Positions 53,733-61,277 of a stretch of 64,000 nt of DNA are shown here, in pieces. The DNA comes from Hallella seregens ATCC 51272 (GTDB taxonomy: Bacteria; Bacteroidota; Bacteroidia; Bacteroidales; Bacteroidaceae): contig NZ_JADU01000008.1 in assembly GCF_000518545.1 (NCBI RefSeq), forward strand, positions 97,179-161,178, given 5' to 3'. Position numbers and translations under genes: made by a program. Numbering within the stretch: the first letter of the stretch is position 1; the number at the start of each line of letters is the position of its first letter. The notes beneath the pieces are model-generated. The model had not been told where the DNA came from and did not search any database. It saw only the letters and a program-made list of their open reading frames with translations.

Positions 53733-54746
53733 ATGAGAAATCCCATTCCCTTTTCCCTGCGCCCCGCCTTCGTGGCGGCCGTGGCCCTGCTGGCTGCAAC
53801 ACTGCTGGGCTCGTGCTACGTGAGCCATCGGCGGCCCCATGCGGCCCAGCCCTACAGCGAGCGACAGCTCGACTCGCTCTCGTTCTTCTCCACCCATCAC
53901 TACACCAACAACTACAACTTCGTGGTGCGGGCCGACAGCCTGGAGCTGCTGCGCCAGCAACCCGAGGAGTTGCTGGGCGGCATGCAGACCGATTCGTTCA
54001 CCGTGTACCGCGGGGCGCACCTTGTCGTGGCCGACATCCGCATGGTGCCGGCCGACCCTGTCGACTCCGTGTGGGTGCAACTGGCCAACGATACCTCGGC
54101 CTTTGGCTGGACACGCGAGAGCCTGCTCCTGCCCCGCGTCATGCCGGACGACCCCATTTCTGAGTTCATCTCCGACTTTTCGGGCTCGCATGTCATTGTT
54201 TTCCTCGTGGTCATCGTGGTTTTTGCAGCCAGCTACCTGCTGTGGAGCATCTTCAGGCGACGGGCGCGCATCGTCCATTTCAACGACATCGACTCCTTCT
54301 ATCCCACGCTGCTCTGTCTCATTGTGGCGGCATCGGCCGCGCTTTATGCCAGTATTCAGCTCTTTGCGCCGCAGATGTGGCAGCACTTCTACTTCCATCC
54401 CACACTCAATCCTTTCAGTCTTCCGCCCGTGCTGGGCGTGTTCCTGCTGTCGGTGTGGGCCATGCTCATCGTGGCGCTGGCCGCTTTCGACGACGTGCGC
54501 CACCAGCTGCCGGCGGGCGAGGCCCTGCTCTATCTGGGCGGATTGGCCGCCGTGTGTGCCGTGAACTATATTGTGTTCAGCCTCACCGTGCTCTATTTCG
54601 TGGGCTATGTGCTGCTTGCCGGCTACGCTTTCTACGCCTTGCGCCAGTACCTGCGCCACAGCCGCGCGCCCTATCGCTGCGGCCGTTGTGGCGCGAGGAT
54701 GCGGCGCAAGGGCCGGTGTCCGCACTGCGGGGCGGTCAACGAATGA
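53733..54746 (+). CDS. Zinc-ribbon membrane lipoprotein, function unknown
   Basis: A 337-residue protein I do not recognise by name. The N-terminus is a lipoprotein-type signal (VALLAATLLGSCYVSHR). An extracytoplasmic region of about 110 residues with an SH3-like feel (VWVQLANDTSAFGWTRESLL) follows. Then come five or so membrane segments (about 150-310) and a C-terminal zinc ribbon (CGRCGARMRRKGRCPHCG). It starts 12 bp after the U32 gene, so the two are probably co-transcribed. It converges with the lysozyme gene, 33 bp between stops. Confidence 0.7.
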   Translation: MRNPIPFSLRPAFVAAVALLAATLLGSCYVSHRRPHAAQPYSERQLDSLSFFSTHHYTNNYNFVVRADSLELLRQQPEELLGGMQTDSFTVYRGAHLVVADIRMVPADPVDSVWVQLANDTSAFGWTRESLLLPRVMPDDPISEFISDFSGSHVIVFLVVIVVFAASYLLWSIFRRRARIVHFNDIDSFYPTLLCLIVAASAALYASIQLFAPQMWQHFYFHPTLNPFSLPPVLGVFLLSVWAMLIVALAAFDDVRHQLPAGEALLYLGGLAAVCAVNYIVFSLTVLYFVGYVLLAGYAFYALRQYLRHSRAPYRCGRCGARMRRKGRCPHCGAVNE

Positions 54747-54779
54747 GGCCGCCGCACGCCTTTCCCCCTTTTCTTTCGT

Positions 54780-56033
54780 TTATTTTTTGCGGACGGCGGC
54801 CAGCCATTGGCGGAATTCGCCGCTGTAACCATTGAACACATTGATGTCCACCTCGCCGTGGATGCCGCGCACGCGGCCGTCGGGGGCGAGCTGCCAAATC
54901 CACAGTTTCACGTCGGGCTTGTACTCGCCGTAGCGCGCTATCCACACCGGATAGCCGTGTTTGACGTCGGGAGCCGCGTTGAGGTATCGGTTCACGAAGA
55001 GCTGGCTGACGTAGAGCACGGGGCGCATGCCCGTTTGCCGCTCCACGATGTGCAGCCAGCTGCGCACGCGCGCCCACATGGCCGCCGGGCCTCCCATCTT
55101 TTTTACCTGGCTGGGCAGCGGTTCCAGGTCGAGCACGGGCGGCAGGTCGCCCGTGCGGAAGTGGCTGTGGCGCAGGAAGTGGGCCGCCTGCTCGGCCCCC
55201 GTGCTCCGGTGGGAGAAGAAGTGGTAGCTGCCCACCGGGTAGCCGTGGGCCCGCGCGGCGGCGTAGTCGGCGGCGTAGTAGCGGTTGGTGAGCGAGGCTC
55301 CTTCGGTGCTCTTGATGAAGATGAACGACACGCGGTAGTCGACGGTCCCGCTCACTTTCTTCTTCGAGAGCGAGCCCAGATGGCTGATGCGCAGCCGGCT
55401 CCAGTCGATGGTGTAGCGGCGGCGGCCCCGCTCGTGCTGGTGCTTGGACAGGTCGATGCCGTAGATGCGGTCGGCGGTGTAGTGCAGTCGCTCGCCTTTA
55501 TACACGTCGGCTTTCCACTCGCCCACGCGGAAGTAGCGGTGCTGCGAGGAGAAGCCGAAGCCCGTGCGCTCGTCGGCCACCCACTGCCCTTCGTAGTAGG
55601 TGCCCAGTGTGTCGCGGTAATGGCCGTAGCCGCGGGCCCGCAGCCGGCGGTCGAACTCGCCCGTGTAGACGCCCGCCGAGTCGTGGCGGGTGCCCGTCAC
55701 GAGGGTGTCGTGGTCCCACACGCCGTCGATGCGGCGGCCCGACGTGTCTGTGGTCCAGCCCCGTCCCTGGCGCATGCCGCCGCGCCACGAGCCCGAGTAG
55801 ACCACGGTGTCGCCGCGGGTGAGCACGCCCAGCCCATCGCGCAGGCCGTGGCGCAGCTGCCCGCGGTAGGTCGTGTCGCCGCGGCGAATGGTGAACACGT
55901 CGCTCCCGGGGGCCGAACAGCCCGCCGTCAGCAGCGTCGTGAGCAGTAGCAGGGCAGCCAGAGGGTGATAGAGGAGGGAGCGGCGGCGGCGCGTCCGCCC
56001 GTTGGGCAAATATCGAGTCATGTGTTTCTGCAT
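54780..56033 (-). CDS. GH25 lysozyme-like lipoprotein with MORN repeats
   Basis: A protein of 417 residues from MQKHMTRYLP (56033), or 413 from 56021. A lipoprotein signal (LLTTLLTAGCSAPG) is followed by MORN-like repeats (YRGQLRHGLRDGLGVL; YSGSWRGGMRQGRGW; YEGQWVADERTGFGF). A GH25 muramidase domain follows from YGIDLSKHQ (catalytic Asp) through FIKSTEG, PVLDLEP (the D-x-E pair) and GEVDINVFNG at the end. It should cleave peptidoglycan glycan chains. Cell-wall turnover or interbacterial use are both possible. Upstream in-frame sequence belongs to the antisense of another gene. Confidence 0.87.
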   Translation of the reverse strand: MQKHMTRYLPNGRTRRRRSLLYHPLAALLLLTTLLTAGCSAPGSDVFTIRRGDTTYRGQLRHGLRDGLGVLTRGDTVVYSGSWRGGMRQGRGWTTDTSGRRIDGVWDHDTLVTGTRHDSAGVYTGEFDRRLRARGYGHYRDTLGTYYEGQWVADERTGFGFSSQHRYFRVGEWKADVYKGERLHYTADRIYGIDLSKHQHERGRRRYTIDWSRLRISHLGSLSKKKVSGTVDYRVSFIFIKSTEGASLTNRYYAADYAAARAHGYPVGSYHFFSHRSTGAEQAAHFLRHSHFRTGDLPPVLDLEPLPSQVKKMGGPAAMWARVRSWLHIVERQTGMRPVLYVSQLFVNRYLNAAPDVKHGYPVWIARYGEYKPDVKLWIWQLAPDGRVRGIHGEVDINVFNGYSGEFRQWLAAVRKK

Positions 56034-56053
56034 ATAAGAAAGGAGTGGGGCAG

Positions 56054-56968
56054 TCAGTCCCCGACCTGCTGCCCGGCCACCACGCCGATGAACCGGCCGT
56101 GGCGTGTAAAGGCCGCACTGCCGTCGGCAGCGAAGAGCCGCGGCAGGTCGTGGCGGCCGCGGTCGAGCCGGCCCTCGGTGAGCAGGGTGTGGCGGGGCAG
56201 CCGTGTGCCAGCCGGCACCACCGTCACGACGATGATGCGGCGGTGGGCGGGAGCCAGCCAGGGCGTGTTGCGCACGGCGTAGACCCCCCAGGGCTTCATG
56301 AAGCGGCGGGTGCGGATGATGAGGGACTCGCCCCGCCGGCCCACCTTGGTGACGGCCGGATGGCACGAAACCTGCTGCGGCCGCCCGTCGCCGTCGAACC
56401 AAGTCACGGTGTAGTCGCCGCGCTCCACCAGCCGCAGCCGGCCGCGCGTGTCCACCCGGGCCAGCCGTCGGCACACGTTGCGCAGCGAGTCGGTCTCGCG
56501 CCGCTGCCCGGCCGCATAGACTGCGATGCGCGTATAGCCCTCGTCGCGCACGCCGTGGCTGCGCAGGTAGTAGGCCAGCTCCTTGCGTTCGGTCTCCTTT
56601 CGCCCGAGCAGTGCGGCCATGGAGTCGCGCCGTGCCTCCACCCAGCGGCGCAGGTTGGCGGCTCCCCGCCAGCTCGCAGCGGTGCGCGGGCTGTGCGCGG
56701 GCTTCACGGTGAGCACGCGTCCGTCGCAGCTGGGCCACCACCAGTGGCGGTTAATCCACACGCCCTGCTGCTCCACGGTGTCGGTTTGCAGCGGCAGCGT
56801 GTCGCCGCCGGCCACGAGGCAGAGCGACTGCCGCCCCCTGACCAGGCAGACTGCACTGCGCATGTCGGCCTCGGTGGCGGGCAGCATGCGCACGCCCAGC
56901 CACCCGCCCGCCCCGAGGGCGAGCACCGCTGCAGCCGCCCCGAGGCGGCAAAGCCATCGCCGCCTCAT
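56054..56968 (-). CDS. Membrane-anchored protein of unknown function
   Basis: A 304-residue protein starting MRRRWLCRLGAAAAVLALGA, with one N-terminal membrane anchor and the rest outside the cytoplasm. The body is Arg-rich and I do not recognise it. The C-terminal ADGSAAFTRHGRFIGVVAG is faintly reminiscent of the Ser region of chymotrypsin-like domains, but no GDSG is present. The ATG overlaps the stop of the small patatin-like frame (ATGA), indicating translational coupling. It lies 20 bp upstream of the lysozyme gene start on the same strand. Confidence 0.6.
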   Translation of the reverse strand: MRRRWLCRLGAAAAVLALGAGGWLGVRMLPATEADMRSAVCLVRGRQSLCLVAGGDTLPLQTDTVEQQGVWINRHWWWPSCDGRVLTVKPAHSPRTAASWRGAANLRRWVEARRDSMAALLGRKETERKELAYYLRSHGVRDEGYTRIAVYAAGQRRETDSLRNVCRRLARVDTRGRLRLVERGDYTVTWFDGDGRPQQVSCHPAVTKVGRRGESLIIRTRRFMKPWGVYAVRNTPWLAPAHRRIIVVTVVPAGTRLPRHTLLTEGRLDRGRHDLPRLFAADGSAAFTRHGRFIGVVAGQQVGD

Positions 56969-57126
56969 GGCCGGAAGAAAGTTTTGGGGGCGCTGAGGCG
57001 GCGGCGTGCCACGTCGGGGTGGCTGCCGTGCACCGTCATCACGTCCACGAAGCCCATGGAGAAGAGTCCGCGCAGGGCCCCGCCCTCGAGCGCGAGCCCC
57101 GTCCTGGTCGATTCTTGATTTGTCAT
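56965..57126 (-). pseudogene. Patatin-like phospholipase remnant
   Basis: A 53-codon frame reading MTNQESTRTG, then LALEGGALRGLFSMGFVDVM, then VHGSHPDVARRRL and PKTFFRP. The first half is the start of bacterial patatin-like phospholipases, including the GG-x-x-RG oxyanion loop. The GxSxG nucleophile and Asp that should follow within about 250 residues are absent. The second half looks like the tail of such a gene fused in frame, so a large internal deletion is likely. It ends in an ATGA overlap with the next gene. A TAACTTTG box at 57134-57141 could drive it, nearly without leader. Confidence 0.6.
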
Positions 57127-57206
57127 TGCCTTGCAAAGTTACGCATTTTATCGCATGCTTGTCCGCTTTTCCGGCCTTTTCTCCCCTTGGGGTCAATCTT
57201 TTTTGG

Positions 57207-57214
57207 TACCTTTG
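57207..57214 (+). promoter_or_regulatory. Promoter -7 element of the MATE gene
   Basis: TACCTTTG matches the -7 consensus and lies 29 bp before the ATG at 57244. It is divergent from the TAACTTTG box at 57134-57141 (minus strand). Confidence 0.45.
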
Positions 57215-57243
57215 CCCCTCCATCACCAGCACCCTTTCAGGCC

Positions 57244-58719
57244 ATGACCCACCGCCCCAGCTCCTCCGTCCCCGCCTCCGGGCCCTCCACAGACCGCGCC
57301 ATCCTGCGGCTGGCCGTGCCCTCCATCGTGAGCAACATCACGGTGCCGCTGCTCGGACTGGTGGACCTTGCCATCGTGGGCCACCTGCAGGCGCCCGGCG
57401 GCTCGGGCCGCTACATCGCCGCCATAGCCGTGGGCACGATGATATTCAACGTGATGTACTGGCTCTTCGGCTTCCTGCGCATGGGCACCAGCGGGCTCAC
57501 GGCCCAGGCCCTGGGGCGTGGCGACTGGGCCGGGGTGGGGCTGTTGCTGCGGCGGTCGGTGCGCACGGCCCTCGCCATTGCCGCCTGTTTCGTGGTGTTG
57601 CAGTGGCCACTGGGGTGGCTGGCACTCACGCTTATCCACCCCTCGGCCCAGGTATGGCCGCTGGCCGGCCGGTATTTCGACATCGTTATCTGGGGTGCCC
57701 CGGCCATGCTGACGCTCTACAGCCTGAACGGTTGGTTCGTGGGCATGCAGACCACACGCGTTCCCATGCAGGTGGCCCTGTTCCAGAACGTGGTCAATAT
57801 CGTGGCTTCGGTGGCCTTCGTCTTCGGCTTGGGGCTGCGCATCGAGGGCGTGGCCCTGGGCACGCTGGTGGCCCAGTGGAGCGGTGTGGGGCTGGCGGCG
57901 TGGCATGCGCGGCGGATGTGGCGCAGCGCGGCGGCGGCCCATGGCATGGCGGCGGCGCCCCGAGACTGTGTGTCCGGGCCCCATGGCGCGTCGGCGGCAG
58001 TGGAGCCGGCACACGGGGCGCGGCCCTCGTTCTTCCGCGTGAACCGCGACATCTTCCTGCGCACGCTGTGCCTGGTGGCGGTGAACCTCTTCTTCACGTC
58101 GGCCGGTGCGCGGCAGGGCGACATGGTGCTGGCCGTGAACACGCTGCTCATGACCTTTTTCACGCTCTTCAGCTACGTCATGGACGGCTTTGCCTTTGCC
58201 GGCGAAGCCCTGGGCGGCCGCCTCTACGGCGCGGGCGACGGGGCCGGACTGCGCCGCCTGGTGCGCCGTCTCTTCGTGTGGGGGGCGGGCATGATGGCGG
58301 TCTTCACGGCCGTCTACGCCCTCGGTGGCACGGGCTTTCTGGGTCTGCTCACCAGCGACGGGGCCGTGGTGCAGGCCGCCGCGGCCTATCTGCCGTGGGC
58401 CTGCCTGGTGCCCGTGGCGGGCATGGCGGCCTTTGTCTACGACGGCATCTTCATCGGTCTGGCGGCCACGCGCGGCATGCTCGTCTCCAGTGTGGCGGCC
58501 ACGGCGGCTTTCTTCGCCGTCTTTGCGGGCGGTGGCGCGGTGCTGGCGGGCGGTGGCGCGGGTGTGTTTCCGGCCGCCAAGGCCGCGACTTCGGCCTCCT
58601 CTCCGATGCTCAACCACTTTCTTTGGCTCGCCTTTCTCGTTTATCTGGCCGCCCGCGGCCTGTTGCAGCACCTGATTTTCAGACATCACCGCAGCCTCCG
58701 CCGGCAGCGGGTGGGGTGA
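57244..58719 (+). CDS. MATE-family efflux transporter
   Basis: A 491-residue DinF-like multidrug/toxin extrusion protein with 12 predicted membrane segments. The start AILRLAVPSIVSNITVPLLG then VDLAIVGHL is characteristic of the family. The first repeat includes MYWLFGFLRMGTSGLTAQALG, matched in the second half by MDGFAFAGEALGGRLYGAG. It exports cationic compounds using Na+ or H+. A Gly/Ala-rich loop near 420-460 is GC-rich at the DNA level. The ATG at 57244 is the first in frame after the -7 box. Confidence 0.9.
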   Translation: MTHRPSSSVPASGPSTDRAILRLAVPSIVSNITVPLLGLVDLAIVGHLQAPGGSGRYIAAIAVGTMIFNVMYWLFGFLRMGTSGLTAQALGRGDWAGVGLLLRRSVRTALAIAACFVVLQWPLGWLALTLIHPSAQVWPLAGRYFDIVIWGAPAMLTLYSLNGWFVGMQTTRVPMQVALFQNVVNIVASVAFVFGLGLRIEGVALGTLVAQWSGVGLAAWHARRMWRSAAAAHGMAAAPRDCVSGPHGASAAVEPAHGARPSFFRVNRDIFLRTLCLVAVNLFFTSAGARQGDMVLAVNTLLMTFFTLFSYVMDGFAFAGEALGGRLYGAGDGAGLRRLVRRLFVWGAGMMAVFTAVYALGGTGFLGLLTSDGAVVQAAAAYLPWACLVPVAGMAAFVYDGIFIGLAATRGMLVSSVAATAAFFAVFAGGGAVLAGGGAGVFPAAKAATSASSPMLNHFLWLAFLVYLAARGLLQHLIFRHHRSLRRQRVG

Positions 58720-58762
58720 GCAACTTGTTGACACAGTGTGTTTTTTTAGAAATCGTAAAGAT

Positions 58763-60184
58763 ATGCAAATCCTTTTTCTCATTATCGGACTCCTCATTGG
58801 CGCAGCCCTGACGGGACTGCTGGTACAGAACAAGCGCAAGGGCCTGGAGGCCGAACTGCTGCTGGCACGCCAGCAGACTGACTCGGAGGTCCGCCAACGT
58901 CGGGACACGGAGGCTCGCCTCGCCGCCGCCGCCGACCAGCTGGCCGCCCTGCAACAGCAGCTCACGGCCGCCAAGGTGGCCGTCAGCGCCGTGCAGGCAC
59001 AGCTCGACACCGAGCGGCGGCAGCACGACGAAGAGGAGGCGCGGCGCAGCGAACGGCAGGCCCGCCTCGAAGACGAACGCCGCGAACAGCAGCTGCACCG
59101 CGAGCGGCAGCTGCAACAGCAGTTCGAGGCGCAGCTGGAAACGGTGAGGGAGCAGTTCCAGAACCTCGCCGCACGCGTGATGGACCACACCGCCGACAGG
59201 CTGAAGACGCAGAACACGGAGTCGATGCAGACGCTCACCGCTCCCCTGCGCGAGAACATCAGCAAGCTGCACGAGGCCATCGCACAAACCAATCAGGAGA
59301 CGGCGCGATCCACCGCCTCGCTGGCACAGCAGCTCAAAGCCATGGCCGAGCAGACGGAGAAGATAGACCACACGGCCAACAGGCTCACCAACGTGATGCG
59401 CGGAGGCAGCAAGATTCAGGGCAACTGGGGCGAACTCATCCTCACCGAGATACTCGAACAGAACGGTTTCCGCGAGGGAGTGAACTACGACGTGCAGCAG
59501 ACGCTCACCGACGAACGTGGACAGGCGCTCACCAACGACGAGAGCGGCCGCCGCATGATACCCGACGTGGTCCTGCATTATCCCAAGAACGAGGACGTGA
59601 TTATCGATGCAAAGATGTCCATCGAGGCCTACGAGCAGTATGTCAACACCGAGAGCGAGGCCCTGCGCAAGAAGTATGCCGACGACCTGGTGCGCAGCAT
59701 CCGCACGCAGTTCATGGGGCTGGCGCGCCGCGACTACAGCAGCTACGTGCGGCCGCCGCGCCATGCCATCGACTTCGTCATCATGTTCGTGCCCAACGAG
59801 GGGGCGCTGCAGCTGGCCCTGGCTACCGACAAGCGGCTGTGGAGCGAGGCCTTCGAGCGGCATGTGTTCATCACTTCGCAGCAGAATCTGATGGCTATCC
59901 TGAAGATGATCGAGGTGGCGTGGCGGCAGTACACGCAGACGGAGAACCAGCTGCGGGTGTACAGCCTGGCCGAGGAACTGCTCAAACGGGTGGGCGAGTT
60001 CATCAAGCGGTTCGACAAGGTGAAGCGCGACATCGAGACCTTGGGCAAGGACTATGAGGACGCTTACAACAAGGCCTACACGGGTCGGCAGAGCATTGTG
60101 CAGAAAGCCAACGAGCTGAAGCAGCTCGGGGTCAAGGAGTCGGGCAACCAACCCATCCCCGAAGCAGAGGTGGAGCTGGCGTAG
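58763..60184 (+). CDS. rmuC: DNA recombination protein RmuC
   Basis: A 473-residue protein with one N-terminal membrane segment (ILFLIIGLLIGAALTGLLV) and a long Gln/Arg/Glu-rich coiled coil (about 25-150). The conserved RmuC nuclease-like domain (about 210-440) includes GNWGELILTEILEQNGFREG, PDVVLHYPKNEDVIIDAKMS and YEQYVNTESEALRKKY. It limits genome inversions at repeats in E. coli. The start at MQILFLI (58763) is preferred over a GTG 9 codons upstream. It is the last housekeeping gene before the repeat-rich boundary and the mobile region. Confidence 0.92.
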   Translation: MQILFLIIGLLIGAALTGLLVQNKRKGLEAELLLARQQTDSEVRQRRDTEARLAAAADQLAALQQQLTAAKVAVSAVQAQLDTERRQHDEEEARRSERQARLEDERREQQLHRERQLQQQFEAQLETVREQFQNLAARVMDHTADRLKTQNTESMQTLTAPLRENISKLHEAIAQTNQETARSTASLAQQLKAMAEQTEKIDHTANRLTNVMRGGSKIQGNWGELILTEILEQNGFREGVNYDVQQTLTDERGQALTNDESGRRMIPDVVLHYPKNEDVIIDAKMSIEAYEQYVNTESEALRKKYADDLVRSIRTQFMGLARRDYSSYVRPPRHAIDFVIMFVPNEGALQLALATDKRLWSEAFERHVFITSQQNLMAILKMIEVAWRQYTQTENQLRVYSLAEELLKRVGEFIKRFDKVKRDIETLGKDYEDAYNKAYTGRQSIVQKANELKQLGVKESGNQPIPEAEVELA

Positions 60185-60204
60185 AGCCGCCCCGCCCCTC
60201 GCCT

Positions 60205-60336
60205 CACGCTGCGCCCTTTGTTCTTCGCACGCCGGGACATGTGTTTTTGCACGCCAAGACCATCGTTGCTGCACGCAGAGACATGTGTTTTTGCACGCAG
60301 AGGCGCAGAGGCAGGGAGGACAGCCCGACAGGTTCT
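60205..60336. repeat. 22-bp array with GCACGC core
   Basis: Units start at 60205, 60227, 60249, 60271 and 60293, 22 bp apart, with openings GCACGCCGGGACATG, GCACGCCAAGACCATC, GCACGCAGAGACATG and GCACGCAGAGGCGCAG. Units two and four share ACATGTGTTTTT. The last unit grades into CGCAGAGGC-type sequence. Confidence 0.8.
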
Positions 60337-60408
60337 GCCAGAGAGGCCGCAGAGGCTGGGAGGGAAAGGAGGAGAGGGAGACAGGGCTGCGCATGGGTGT
60401 TTGGACAG

Positions 60409-60656
60409 AACAACATATTGGACAAGTGGCTGCACGGTGAAAGCTCTCACAGATTTCGCAGATTACACAGATGCTGCGCGATGGATGTTTGGACGTAACT
60501 ACATAGCTGACAAATGGTTGCACGATGTTTTTTTGGACATAATTACATACAAAACAAATGGCTGTGTGATGACGGCGCAGCGGTGGGATGATTGCGGCGT
60601 AATCGCCGTGCGGTTACGCCGCAATCGCCTCGCGTTGACGGCGTAATGGTCGAACG
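60409..60656. repeat. Mixed 22/44-bp repeats, including TTGCGGCGTAA family
   Basis: A 44-bp unit (TTTGGACGTAACTACATA ... ACAAATGG ... CACGATG) is present at 60487 and 60531, with a diverged copy at 60409. An inverted CACAGATTTCGCAGATT element lies between at 60446. From 60569 the 22-bp family resumes at 60569, 60591, 60613 and 60635. The unit pair 60591/60613 forms a perfect 12-bp inverted repeat ATTGCGGCGTAA ... TTACGCCGCAAT. Frames read through the array but no protein is convincing. Confidence 0.78.
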
Positions 60657-60749
60657 AAAACGGGGAAACGGCGATGAGGCAAACCGAAAGAACCGCGGTA
60701 GAAATATAGGCACATACCCCGCGTGTGTCCGCCAACCCCTTTCTTTTTT

Positions 60750-60925
60750 CGGACAAACAGATCGTATGTTGCTACAATTTGTCGACAAATCCGTGATTTG
60801 TCGCGCCCTTTTATGCCTGTCCCCGTCATTCCCTTTTCGGACATACAGGACGTATGTTCCTACAATTATAGTGCGTATATCCTACAATTATAGTGCGTAT
60901 ATCCTACAATTACAGTCGGTAACTA
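60750..60925. repeat. 22-bp array with TCCTACAATTATAGTGCG units
   Basis: TCGGACAAACAG...CGTATGTT at about 60750 recurs at 60838 as TCGGACATACAG...CGTATGTT, 88 bp (four units) later. Two identical 22-bp units opening ATAGTGCGTATATCCTAC follow at 60868 and 60890, then a diverged one. The AT content rises here towards the mobile region. Confidence 0.8.
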
Positions 60926-61277
60926 ATCAATGAAAATGAAGAAGTATAGGAGTTGGCGCAAACTAACTGATAATGAGGATGGAATACACGAATTGGCATA
61001 ATACTGCTCTGTTTGTAAAGGGCAGAAATATGCAGATTTAGGCAGAAGTTCAGTTACCAGAGTGTTACCTTGTTTTGATGTTGGTAACGATGGAGAAGAA
61101 ATAGGTAACTGAATTATTTTCGCTCGTGTGGCTGTTGCTTTGGTCGGCAGTTTTCTGCGTAAGTGAGGAACGCTTTAATTCGGGTAACTTTGCATAAGAC
61201 AGGCTGCACTCGTCCATTTGAGAGCAAGCTCTCATGGAACTCGTTTGCACTGTCTTTGCCCATAAATATTAAAGCGT
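60926..61277. other. Gene-free boundary of the mobile region
   Basis: No gene is seen. The base composition shifts from GC-rich to AT-rich. GGTAAC occurs four to five times, and GAGAGC-AA-GCTCTC forms a small hairpin at 61220-61233 between the predicted promoter and the first recombinase. The element's attachment site is probably in this segment or in the repeats before it, but its far end is outside the window so it cannot be defined. Confidence 0.4.
61185..61192 (+). promoter_or_regulatory. Promoter -7 element of the recombinase genes
   Basis: TAACTTTG matches TAnnTTTG, about 85 bp before the first recombinase ATG. No good -33 element is seen. Confidence 0.4.

Noticed and set aside
60218..60646. 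Protein gene in the repeat zone after rmuC
   Set aside because: The frame is made entirely of 22/44-bp repeats, has no family similarity, and its start is not supported.
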